Positions 54,841 to 64,000 of a stretch of DNA of 64,000 nucleotides are shown here, in pieces. The stretch comes from Aselliscus stoliczkanus (Eukaryota; Chordata; Mammalia; Chiroptera; Hipposideridae), in assembly GCA_033961575.1 (NCBI GenBank), contig CM066728.1:180845678-180909677 (forward strand), in the 5' to 3' direction. A program made the translations under genes and the position numbers. Within the stretch, counting starts at the first letter, position 1. Each line of letters starts with the position of its first letter. Under the pieces are notes generated by a model, which had not been told where the DNA came from, ran no database searches, and was given only the letters and a program-made list of their open reading frames with translations.

Positions 54841-55530
54841 CTTGTGGCACCTCCAGGGTCTGCTTCTGTGGCAACATGGCTTCACAAGAAGCTAGGCCAT
54901 GTGGGTGCCTGGACTATGGGGCTAGTGGCTACCTGCTGGGGCTTACAGCTAGCAAGAGCCGAGGCACAACAAGCTATCGAACAGTGTCCTTGGTGCACAC
55001 AGCACCACCCTCGAAGACCACACCTGCCCACCTCACTGGGGTCCATGCCCCGGGGAGCACGGCCCCTGCAGGAATGGCAGATGGACTATTTTGGGCCACT
55101 CCCTGCAGACCAGAGAGCCTTATATGACCTGATGGCAGTAGACACTGCCACCGGAGTGGGCTTCACTTACCCTGTGGCCCAAGTAGACCAATGACACACG
55201 CTCCTAGCCTTGGAACACCTGTCAGCTGCCTATGGCCGGCCCTTGCTTGTTGCCAGTGATTGAGGCACCCACTTTACAGGTTCACAGGTTCAAACCTGGG
55301 CAAAGGACAGTGATGTCCAATGGCAACTACACGTTCCTTACCAATCCCTAGCTGCCTGTATGGTTGAACACTTTAATAGGTTGCTGAAGGACAAGTTAAG
55401 GGTATTGGCCCCCAGGTGGAAACACTGGAAAAATCAGGTACCAATAGCTATTCACCTGTTGAACGAGCAGCCACAGAAGACTGGTAAGGTCCCCTTGGAT
55501 AAGGTGACCGAGGGGCTCCAGTGACTTCTG
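54841..55530 (+). pseudogene. Integrase remnant of provirus
   Basis: The HHCC zinc-binding domain is complete: His codons at 54883-54885 and 54898-54900, Cys at 54985-54987 and 54994-54996. The catalytic triad is also present: Asp at 55084-55086 (WQMDYFGPLP), Asp at 55258-55260, and Glu at 55366-55368, with the canonical 35-residue D-E gap. Two in-frame TGA codons, at 55192-55194 and 55261-55263, interrupt it, so no working enzyme is encoded. The 287-codon frame 54331-55194 is the longest surviving viral frame. Confidence 0.88.
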
Positions 55531-55559
55531 CGGGTCATAGGGCCTGGGGTCCCAGAGAT

Positions 55560-57160
55560 ACAGCCCAGGCTACAGAGGGGTATGGTAATTCTACCTGTTC
55601 CATACTTGGGAGCCCCCAGTCGGACCCAGGACTGGACCTGGCCTTGGCAGGCTCAGGTCACCCAAGAGCCGTGGGTTGCCCTACTTGAACCCTGGGAACA
55701 TAGTCTAGAAAAGGGTCTAGAGGCTACACCCTGGCTTGGGCACTGGACCATTACAGTACAAGTGACTTTACCAGCCAAGGCAAGTGGGTCCCTCTTGTAA
55801 GGGACTCCCACCCTACACCTTTGGCCCATACCTCTATACATGGTGGACCTAACCCTTGGCCCCCTACCGATGACCCACGGAGACCAGGTGTGGTACCACC
55901 GGCCAGGAGCTGCCCCCATACCAGCTACGCTGCTATCACAGGATGAGCACATAGCCTGTATTTTGCCAGAAGGCCATGACTAACCCATGATGGTCTCTTT
56001 ACCTGCTCTGTCATTGCGCCCAGGTTAGCTATAGGGAAGTGTCCTATCCTGGGCACACACCTTTGCCTAGGTACACAATGCCTCGCACTGCTGGGTGTGC
56101 ACAGAGCTGCCAGCAGAGACCGCTGAAGGACTGTCCTGGTGAGTCGCCCCTGCCACCAGTACCAATTGGACAGACCTCCAACACTGGGACCAGAACAGTC
56201 TGCAGGGGAACGCTTACTGCCGCGCTGTTGAAGCCCTCTTGTGAAAACAACATCACAACGATTCCCCGCTCCTCTGCAAGGTTGTGGACAATGGCTGGGG
56301 GTCGTTGGTGGGGGTTCATGTGACATTGTCTAACCATGCTCCTCTGCGTGTCGAACGACACCCCACGGTTCCAAACCGTATGGTGGGCTGATTACCCGAG
56401 GAGCTCTGCCTCAATGTTACTGTTGTAACGGACTCTACTCACTGGTCGGGATAGACGCCATCCAATGGGAACGATGCTCACTGACTTCCTCCCAGGTGAT
56501 GCTATCTGGGTTTGTGGCTGCTATGGCTGGCCATATCTGCTGGCCCAGTGGATATGCTGCTACACTTGGGGGCACCCCTTTACTCACGGTTGCCTCCTGC
56601 CCACATTGCCCCAGAAGCCAGCCAATAGGGACTCAGTTTACCACCATTGGCACTGGGAAAAACAGGTGGCCTGGTGGTTTTACCCCTTAGCCATTTTGTT
56701 GCCAGTGGTGGAATGATAGACGTAGAGCTACAGGTGGAAGCCCTTGCCCAACATGTTGCAAATGCCCTGAATGTCATGCGAGCCTCTTAACCCTGCTCCT
56801 TGATGAAACAAGCCAGATGAGAAAGGTGGTCCTGCAGATCAGGATGGCCCTAGACCTGTTAACAGCTGCGCAGCGGGGAACATGTGCCTGTCGAATGCTG
56901 TGTTTACATCCCAGACCACCAACAAAAGGTACAGGAGACCTTGCAGGAAATAGACACGGAGGTTTCAGCGATCCAGGCCCTGTAGGATGACCCCCTTACG
57001 TGTTGGTGGACCTCTCTTGGCCCGTCATGGCCATGGGCAGGCCTTATCTTGGCAGGTATTGCCATTATCCTCGTGGTCCTCTGTTGTTCTATGTATTGCT
57101 GTTGTGGCCTTTGTGCACAGGGTCACACTTTTTCGGTAAAGTCCCAAACCGTCACCCTAC
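55560..57160 (+). pseudogene. env remnant of provirus
   Basis: Position and features fit a retroviral envelope gene, badly broken. Near 56,850-56,900 there is a segment coding LDLLTAAQRG followed by closely spaced cysteines, the arrangement of the transmembrane subunit's conserved region. An amphipathic helix-like stretch lies at 56,915-56,985 and ends at a TAG. A hydrophobic membrane anchor rich in Ile, Val and Cys is encoded at about 57,030-57,110. The surface subunit at 55,800-56,700 is only in fragments (frames 56465-56716 and others). Stops and shifts are numerous. Confidence 0.65.
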
Positions 57161-57171
57161 AGGGAGTGGAC

Positions 57172-57525
57172 TGACAGGGCCCCGGGCACGTTCAGGCGTG
57201 CACCAAGGAGGTCCTGAGATGGGTCCGGGAATATCCAGCTGTGTACAGGCTGACGCATGAAGCCCAACACCCGGCAGGACGGTCTTGACTTTGGAGCCTG
57301 CTGTGGAGGCGCCAGGCTCCGGTTCCATAAGCCCTTTTGGTAAACATGCCTTGCATTTGTGGGAGGGAGCAATGCACATTTCCGTGCACTCTGCTCCCCC
57401 AAAACCTCTATATAATGGTTGCTATTGCTGATGATGCTGGTTCCTCCTCATATTGGCTCCACATGTCTTCTTTATGTTGGGCCTCTCACCTCCAAAACCG
57501 CACCCCCAAACCCCCCGCGATGACA
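57172..57525 (+). repeat. 3' LTR
   Basis: 354 bp, TGACAGGGCC to GATGACA. The TATA-like CTATATAAT is kept (about 57,409-57,417). The ATTAAA poly(A) signal of the 5' LTR has been lost through a small deletion at about 57,430-57,435. Confidence 0.88.
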
Positions 57526-57530
57526 CCTTT
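57526..57530 (+). repeat. Provirus target duplication, right copy
   Basis: CCTTT, partner of 50985-50989. Confidence 0.85.
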
Positions 57531-60331
57531 CAAATAATATGGACCTGCGATTCTGGTCCAGGACCAAGATGGCTGATGGTGACAAATCCCTAAGTCTCAC
57601 TGTGAAGTGCTAAAGGAGGAAGACCATGAGCTGGGACTCCTAGAATTACTGAAAAGTGACCTTCCAGCTACTCATCAGGTTCAAGGGAGAAAGTGGAAAG
57701 AAAGCACTCAGGTAGGAGGCAGTGGGGCAGAAATCAGATGAACATGGTAACAATTCAAAGCAGGAGATAGACATAAGGTGTGAGAAGACGGGACTGAGAT
57801 TCCAGGTGACTCCATTAGCGCTCCAGACCTCCCAGGTGAGGTGAAGAAGCTTTAGAAGGACCTAGAGCTTTTTAAGGAACTACCTTGTAAGTATCCTTTA
57901 ACTATCCCTTAGTTGATCTTACCATAGTAGGATTTTCCTTTTCAGGGGAGCTGCAGAGCAAGTAACAACAGAGGAGTACACACAGTCCACCTCAAGTCAT
58001 ATTTCCTGTAGACCTTTCCCATAGGATCTCAGATAGGAAAATGACTCCAGAGAACAACTGGACCAAGGCTCCTATCTTCTCATACAAGGCCAATATCACA
58101 TAGATAAATCACCTGAGACCCATAGAAGTTAAAGGTTTATCTCAGAAATCCAATAACCCAAGTCTGCCAGGGCAATTTTTTTTACACTACACCACACACA
58201 AATTTTCTTTTCACCAAGTAAATTTTTTCTCTTTTCCCCTAAAGGAAAGGTATATGACCAACTATTAGACTGTAAAGAACGAGCTGAAATTCCCAGCTCT
58301 ATCTCTTATCTCTCAGTGTATCCAGTTAGAGGGTGAATCTATAAATTCAAAATAGTCCTCCTAGCACTAAAGGAAGGGAGAGCCAGGTGTGAATTCTCAA
58401 AACATCTCAAGAAGTGCAGATATGGCAACATGTGTAAGAGGTAGTCTTTATTGATCACGGGTGGTGTAACGTGTTGGTAAAGAAACAAGAAATTATACTG
58501 TATAGTAGATTAGAGCTTTGTATGACAATCTCTGAGCACTTATTTTATACCATGCACTACCTGGAAGTGAGATCCCAAGATTGGTTGTGAAGTTACTTTC
58601 ACCCAGTAACAATCGCCATCAACTTTGTCCAGGTCCTAAAGCCCCATCCTTTGGAGAACCAGAGCAGGAACACTGGTGATACCAACACTGCAGAGCTCCT
58701 CAAAAGATCCAAATTCCTATTCTCATACTTCATCTGATTATAAAGTGTATAACTTATTGTAAAGTATATGATGCCAGCAATTCTGTAATGTAGATTTCTA
58801 ATTTTTATTGTTCACACTTTCTAGTTAAGGACAATGAGCTATAGAAACATTGATGTATCCAAGGCCACACCATTACTAAGTGATGAAGTCAAGATTCAAA
58901 CCCAAGACAGTCTAACTGCAAATTCCAATCACTCTAATTATGTTATGCTACATCATTGACAATGAACAGAGTTTCTAAAAAATAAAGAGGAGCAGGCATG
59001 TTACTATTAGTTCCCTATGCAGTTACTTCTACTAAGTACATTTCTTAGAGTATGACTGTCTCTTGTTCACGTGGTCCAGCTTTTCCCAGGACATTGCTAA
59101 ATGTGCACTACATTTCTGGGGATACGGGGGATCTCTATAGTATGTGTTGCTGCAGCTACCTAAAGAGGATATTTTCAAGTTGAAGCATCATACGTAGTAA
59201 GAAGGGCCAGTAAATCCGGACTAACCCCTTTTGCCCTACACACATTGCCCAAGCAGCAGAGATGAATGGACAAGATTTCTCAGCCTAAAGCTTCCATGTA
59301 ATTAACAGCAGGCCAGAAGCATTCTGTCAGGGGCTTATGGAGAGGTGGATTGGTGTAAGAGTGCTGTGGGGTAACCAGCATGCCTCAACCAGTGGAGAGC
59401 TTGAACAGAGGCTAGTTTGTGCATACTTCCAGTCCAGTCCAGAAATGGGTGTGTTCCAAGTCTGCCATTGGGAATTCGTGATACTCTCCCTTTTAAAGGG
59501 CCAGTAATGTGACCACCCATGCCTTTTCTTCCCACATTCCTTGCCTGGCTTTAATTTGTGGAATCAGATTTGTGACCAATAACAATAAGTGGTCTTATTC
59601 ATCAAACTTGTATCTTCTTCCTACTGGTCACAAAATTAGATTCCTTTCCCTAGTCTCAGGTGTGACCATGTAAATGAAACTTGGTCAGTTGAATATGGTT
59701 GGAAGTTATGCTTTCTCTGCACAGGTCTGGCCCATGAAAACATGCCCATGTGACCTACTGTGCTTTTTCCTTTTACAACTGAGTAGAATAAACCCAAGCA
59801 CCAAAGCCACATTTAAAGTCACATATTGATGATGGCAAAGGCACTAAATAGAAGGTACCTGGGTCCCTGCATAACCGTTTGGGGGAGAGCCAACCAAGAG
59901 TCATCTGATCAGGAATGCTTGCACTGAGGTGTTACATGAAGGGTAGATAAATTTTGTTATACTCAAAATACTGATATTTTCATGTTTATCTGTCCAGCTA
60001 ACATTACCTTAACAAGACAGAAGTCTGTAACAAAAGAATATAAAGAAGGTTTTCCATGAGAAGTTACATTTCGGATTCTAGGGACAGCAAATACCCTTCA
60101 AAAAAACTGAAAAAATAAATTAAGAATGTATTATCATAAGTTTACTTCTTTAGGAAAAATAAATCATTTACTTTTCTGAACATATTTTAGAAACTCAATA
60201 TATCTTAAATATAAAGCCTTAATTTTGATTTTAGGTATTTTGTTGCAAGCACTGATAATACAGTACAGATTGATTTCTTGGATTTGTCAATACGTAATAT
60301 AATTGATTAGAGTGTCATGAGAATAATTTGC
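57531..60331. other. Intergenic, no gene seen
   Basis: 2.8 kb without a supported gene. A MIR-like segment lies at about 58,790-58,960 ('gtatccaaggccacaccattactaagtgatgaag'). Blocks at 59,330-59,820 look like an old unclassified repeat. Minus-strand 59335-59535 is an unrecognised short frame. Confidence 0.5.
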
Positions 60332-60790
60332 TTATTTCCTGATTTTTCTTTGGAATTTATAAAATGTGGAAAAGCACACTTCATTCATCCATCTGACAAC
60401 CTCCAAAGCACAGCAGCTGTATTCTTCTCCTTTAGATAAACTGCTGATTCCTTGGAAGTAATTTTAGACAAGCTATAAGATTTTCTGCTTGCATTTTCTG
60501 CTCCAGTTGTTCCAGACTGGCTAAAGAGTCATTTAACCAGCAGATCTTACTCCAAGCTGTACTGTAGTCTTCTGTGTGATACATGTTGAGGAGCTGATGG
60601 TAAAAACAAGTGGCTTGTGTCTTCTGGATGTTGATGTCTCCTATTTGGTGGTGGGGGGCGGGGAATTAAAGCAGGTCCTGTCATTCTGGCATCACTGAAA
60701 AGCGATCCCTTTCAGATATCTCAAAAGCATGAAGATTCCTTGCTGTTCACAGCTATGAGACCAGGAGGCAATGGAGCAAAGCATTCAGCA
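60332..60790 (-). pseudogene. Type I interferon pseudogene 3, strongly decayed
   Basis: On the minus strand the last 41 codons are still in frame and recognisable against the family: FQGISSLSKGEEYSCCALEVVR, and a C-terminal end QRKIRK with stop at 60332-60334. Further upstream, YHTEDYSTAW, LASLEQLEQKMQAEN and, near 60,740, HAFEISERDRF match the positions of STAW, the helix C region and the helix A-B loop of alpha/omega interferons. Several stops and shifts lie between, and no start codon can be chosen. The CAWEVV cysteine is present here (CCALEVV), unlike pseudogenes 1 and 2. The call rests on motif order plus locus context. Confidence 0.75.
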
Positions 60791-60837
60791 ACACTATTAG
60801 TGAATAGATTTATGCCATTGAGTTAAGTGATTCAGCA

Positions 60838-61180
60838 TACACAGCGCACAGCCACCGTTCAGCAGCGCGCGCAAAGCTCCCTTCGCTGCGCAACGGCCGG
60901 AAGGGGGCGCCCGAACTCGCCCAAACTAACCTGCCTGCGCCGCCGACCCAGAGGGACCCGCCTCCGGGCCCAGCGCAGCGGACTGCCCCGCCGCGTCCAC
61001 GCGGGTCCACGCGGGTTTCGCCGTCACCTGGAGCCCGGGCCCGGGCGAGGAGTCCCGGGGCCGCAGGAACAGTGAGTAAACCTCCTTTTGGGACCTGACT
61101 GCGGCGGGCAGCTCTGCTGGGCTTCGCACGGAGTCTTTCCTTTTCTGGACCTGCGCCTGCGGGATTCTCTCCTTTCTCGG
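60838..61180 (+). promoter_or_regulatory. CpG island, candidate promoter and first exon
   Basis: About 33 CpG dinucleotides in the 230 bp from 60,841 to 61,070, in a window where CpG is otherwise rare. There is no TATA box. On the plus strand, ACAGTGAGTAA at 61,069-61,079 is a good splice donor at the island's edge, as expected of a non-coding first exon. The overlapping 145-codon minus-strand frame (60810-61247) and plus frame (60827-61075) are likely by-products of GC content. No gene can be named. The island lies just upstream of interferon pseudogene 3 (minus strand). Confidence 0.6.
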
Positions 61181-62109
61181 AGAATATTTTAGCCAGAATA
61201 GGGATTACAAAAAGTGCCCGTTCATTCAGGGATTGACGGCTGGACATCAGAGCGTGCAGTGCTATGTGTTCCGGTTCAGGATTGTTTCTGGGGAGAAAGA
61301 CACGAATTCAGGGGAAGGGTAAACGTATCTACAATCTGGACACGAATCTACGAAATATTGGGACCCTCCAGTGGAATGACTTGGGGACAAGACCAGTGCC
61401 TACCTGGACCCTGATACAAACTGTACCCCCATATACTCTTGTTATTTTTTTTAATGGTTAATTTTTCCTACAGCGTTAAAGTAGTTGAAAAAAATTGAAA
61501 AGTAGATGTATTCAAATTCACAACATTAAGTTTAAATATTGTATTTATAACGAAGCCGGAATTCATTATAATTTTACTTTCTTCACTCTAATAGAAGGAT
61601 ACCAATAGTCTCTTCAAAATATGCTTTTTTCATTGTCTTGTTTTCACTGTTAAGGATTACTGTTTTTGAATTTCTTTGTGATCTTAAATAATTTTTAATT
61701 AACTTCAGCCCACTGGAATTTATATTGGAGCATCCCACTGTCACTAGTATTTTTTCTAAATTTTCATGGCCATTCCCAAATTTGGACATTTTCTCTCACT
61801 TGTCATAAGGAAGGGGTAGGCCTTCTATGAAGCCAGCTGCTTTATTTATAGATTTTTTTAATTGTAGAGCTTTATTAACTTTTCCCATTTGGTTCAAAAT
61901 ATCATCCCACCGAATTAAATGGATAATGTGTAATCTAGATGCTTTAGAATTCAGCATAAGGTACTTTGTCAGTTGATATAATATCTTTTAATATTTGGTA
62001 ACATCTTCAGTTTGTGTGTGAAGTGCCATGATTGCATTTGACCTTGATACTCATCGAGTGTCTGTATATGTTTTGTTTTGGGTTTTGTTTTTTGTTTTTT
62101 TTTAACTGT
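61181..62109. other. Intergenic, no gene seen
   Basis: AT-rich sequence without a supported gene. Confidence 0.5.
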
Positions 62110-62115
62110 GATCTT

Positions 62116-62146
<31 letters not shown>

Positions 62147-62191
62147 TGTATGTATGTATGTATGTATGTATGTATGTATGTATGTATGTAT
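62116..62191. repeat. (TTTA)n(TGTA)n compound microsatellite
   Basis: About eight TTTA units pass directly into about eleven TGTA units at the tail of the minus-strand SINE. Confidence 0.95.
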
Positions 62192-62195
62192 TCTT

Positions 62196-62290
62196 AGAGG
62201 GCAGTGTCACTGGCCCTCATATGAGGGATCCGAACCAGGGCCACTGTCATCCCAAGTTAGCTATCAACCAAAGTGCCACCGGGCCGACCT
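62196..62290 (-). mobile_element. tRNA-derived SINE, short form
   Basis: On the minus strand: AGGTCGGCCCGGTGGCACTTTGGTTGATAGC, then GGTTCGGATCCC, then TCATATGAGGGCCAGTGACACTGCCCTC. The tail is the compound microsatellite to its left. Confidence 0.88.
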
Positions 62291-63128
62291 TGTATATGTT
62301 TTTAATGTGGTTTTTAGGACAGGCAAAACTGAAAAAAAAAAATGCATTTATCCTTTGTACAATATTAAAAAAGGTTATCATATTTTAAATCACAAAAGCA
62401 ACATTGTTACAGCTTAAATCAACATTGAGTTGAATAAGGCACAAATTTAGCATAATCATTTTTGAGGATAATAATGGCTTATTCATTATTGTATGCACTT
62501 GCCATCTTTCCTCTATTTTCATATTCTTGGCCAAGAGCATTTTTATGTAAATATCAGATTTTTCCAATTTATTAATTTCATAAGCTAAATATGTCAATTT
62601 TTCTTTTATTTCAATAGTCATTAATTTTTTTTCTGTTGTTCTGTCACTATCTTAATGAGAACATACCTAAATCTGACATGTTTGTTCTTGATGGGTTACA
62701 AATGGTAAATAATCAAAAAATAAGTTAAAGTATTTTTCTTATATTCTTGATAGTATTTCAGATCTAACATGGTTTCCTAGTAGCCTTATAAATTTCTTGT
62801 GGATCTTATTATGCTCTTCTTATGAATATTATATAACCTATATAGTAATAGTAATAGTACTAATAATACTGAAAATATCTATAGGTTACAAATATAATTG
62901 AGAGGAAAAAATCAGATACTGTTTGTAAAGGAGTGAACAAAGTTCAAACCATAAGTGGTAGGCAGTAGCTATTACCTCAAAGATTCAACAGCTTCTGCAG
63001 GAACAGTCCTAGTAATAAGGGTTGTTGTTGTTTTTCTCAATTTAATTTTAAACTTTTGCTTTGATTTATCTGTAATAAAGTTATCTGTAATAAATTGCAC
63101 TGATATTAAGTATATATCCTGTTGTATT

Positions 63129-63134
<6 letters not shown>
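62291..63134. other. Intergenic, no gene seen
   Basis: AT-rich; nothing recognised. Confidence 0.55.

Positions 63135-63174
<40 letters not shown>
63135..63174. repeat. (TA)n microsatellite
   Basis: About twenty TA units. Confidence 0.95.
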
Positions 63175-63178
<4 letters not shown>

Positions 63179-63189
63179 CCAAGATAAAT

Positions 63190-63420
63190 ATATAGAACAT
63201 TTTCAGAATCTCAGAAATCTTGCCTGGGCTCTTGCCCACTGACTAACCCCAGGCCAAAGGTAACCACAAATTTCTGGCCACTATTACCATATATTTGCTT
63301 TGCCTGTTTTTGAATTTCATATAAATGGCATCATATATTAAGTAACTCATTTATAACTATTATCTTTAATTTATTGTAAATACAAAAACTAAGGTTACAA
63401 CTTTCTAGAAGAATACATAG
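63190..63420 (-). mobile_element. L1 fragment, old
   Basis: 'gaccccaggccaaaggtaaccacaaatttctggccac'-type text and 'gctttgcctgtttttgaatttcatataaatggcatcatatat' match antisense L1 3'-region text from memory. Confidence 0.5.
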
Positions 63421-63427
63421 AAATAGT

Positions 63428-63493
63428 CTGTGTTTATATTTAGGTCTATGTGTTTATGTTTAGGTCTATAGTGTTTATATTTAGGTCTATGAT
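63428..63493 (+). repeat. Minisatellite, three units of about 21 bp
   Basis: Three tandem copies of a unit reading GTGTTTATATTTAGGTCTAT, with one substitution and a one-base length change. Confidence 0.9.
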
Positions 63494-64000
63494 TCCTCTC
63501 TAATTAAATTTTAGGTAAGGTTTGAGGTATGAGTCAAAGTTCTTTTTTGTTCCATATAGACAGCCAATTGTCCAAACTCCAGTTAATGAAAAGGCTATTC
63601 CTTCTTCCACTTAAATGACACAATAATTGTGACTCATTTGATCAGATTTGGATGAATCTGTTTCTGCACGCTCTATCCTCCATTTTTCTCTTTGTTATTC
63701 TCACACCAGTATCACTACATTGTAGCTTTAAAATAATTCTTGTTATCTGGAAATATATTTTCTATGTTTATTCTTCTTTTAAATTGCCTTGATATTTCTA
63801 AGTCCTTGGCATTTCCATATGCAATTTAGACTCATCTTCCCTTGATTGATTCATTCACTCCCATACCATAGCAGTTTCCTTCCACTCCAGTGTAAAAATC
63901 CCTACAGTGCCCTGCTTATCCACCCGCTTCATCTTCACTACCCATTCATGCAACTGCGTCCCATTCTTTTGCTTTCTGGCTGTAAGATTTTTCCAAAGAA
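63494..64000. other. Intergenic to window end, no gene seen
   Basis: No gene was found. Text such as 'atcactacattgtagctttaaaataattcttg' suggests old antisense L1. Confidence 0.5.

Larger units (their letters stand above)
50990..57525 (+). mobile_element. Endogenous provirus, class III, HERV-S-like layout
   Basis: A two-LTR provirus of about 6.5 kb, flanked by a 5-bp target duplication. Order: LTR, tRNA-Ser primer-binding site, gag remnant, protease, reverse transcriptase, RNase H, integrase, env remnant, LTR. The gag phrase LPTWLLHLWDDG recalls ERV-L type capsid, and the tRNA-Ser primer, the short total length and the presence of env fit the HERV-S group as I remember it. Every gene carries stops or frameshifts. 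The LTRs differ by many substitutions and several indels (roughly 10-20 % by eye), so the insertion is old and cannot produce virus. Confidence 0.88.

Noticed and set aside
60810..61247. 145-codon minus-strand frame across the CpG island
   Set aside because: GC-rich DNA produces long stop-free frames. The Arg/Ala/Pro/Gly-rich translation has no recognisable fold or family.

Overview
This is mammalian nuclear DNA, AT-rich and dense in retroposons. It covers the IFNB1 end of a type I interferon cluster. The host is probably a bat, most likely a yinpterochiropteran of the horseshoe/leaf-nosed bat type. That inference rests on IFNB1 sequence character, a tRNA-derived SINE family with a GGGCCGGCC head, ORF1-only 'half-L1' (HAL1-like) elements, and small DNA-transposon remnants. 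The species call is an inference. The gene calls do not depend on it.

Layout. 1-17.5 kb: no gene seen; L1, MIR, L2 and SINE copies, including one SINE inserted inside another. 17.58-18.52 kb: a complete single-exon IFNB1 on the minus strand, with poly(A) signal, TATA box and an enhanceosome-like promoter. 18.5-38 kb: repeats only, including L1 copies, two small inverted-repeat DNA elements (22.9 and 26.7 kb), a solo LTR with a 6-bp target duplication (31.3 kb) and a 2.7-kb HAL1-like element with an apparent 3' transduction (33.05-35.77 kb). 38.1-38.7 kb: an interferon-omega-like gene on the minus strand, broken by a single 1-bp frameshift but keeping its start, stop and promoter motifs. 39-45.7 kb: SINEs, microsatellites and nested L1/HAL1 copies. 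46.0-46.6 kb: a second interferon pseudogene, inverted (plus strand), with several breaks. 50.99-57.53 kb: an old provirus with paired LTRs, a 5-bp target duplication, a primer-binding site matching tRNA-Ser, and broken gag, pro, pol and env; its structure fits the HERV-S type of class III elements. 60.3-60.8 kb: a third, much decayed interferon pseudogene on the minus strand. 60.84-61.2 kb: the only strong CpG island in the window, a candidate promoter with no assigned gene. 61.2-64 kb: no gene seen.

Only IFNB1 is called as an intact host protein gene. It encodes the secreted antiviral cytokine interferon-beta. The three pseudogenes show birth-and-death evolution of omega-like interferons beside it. 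Repeat family names come from remembered consensus features, not from a database search. No wholly new system is evident. The best leads are the orphan CpG island, the extra cysteines of IFNB1, the one-base break in the omega-like gene, the class III provirus with an env remnant, and the SINE/HAL1 structures.
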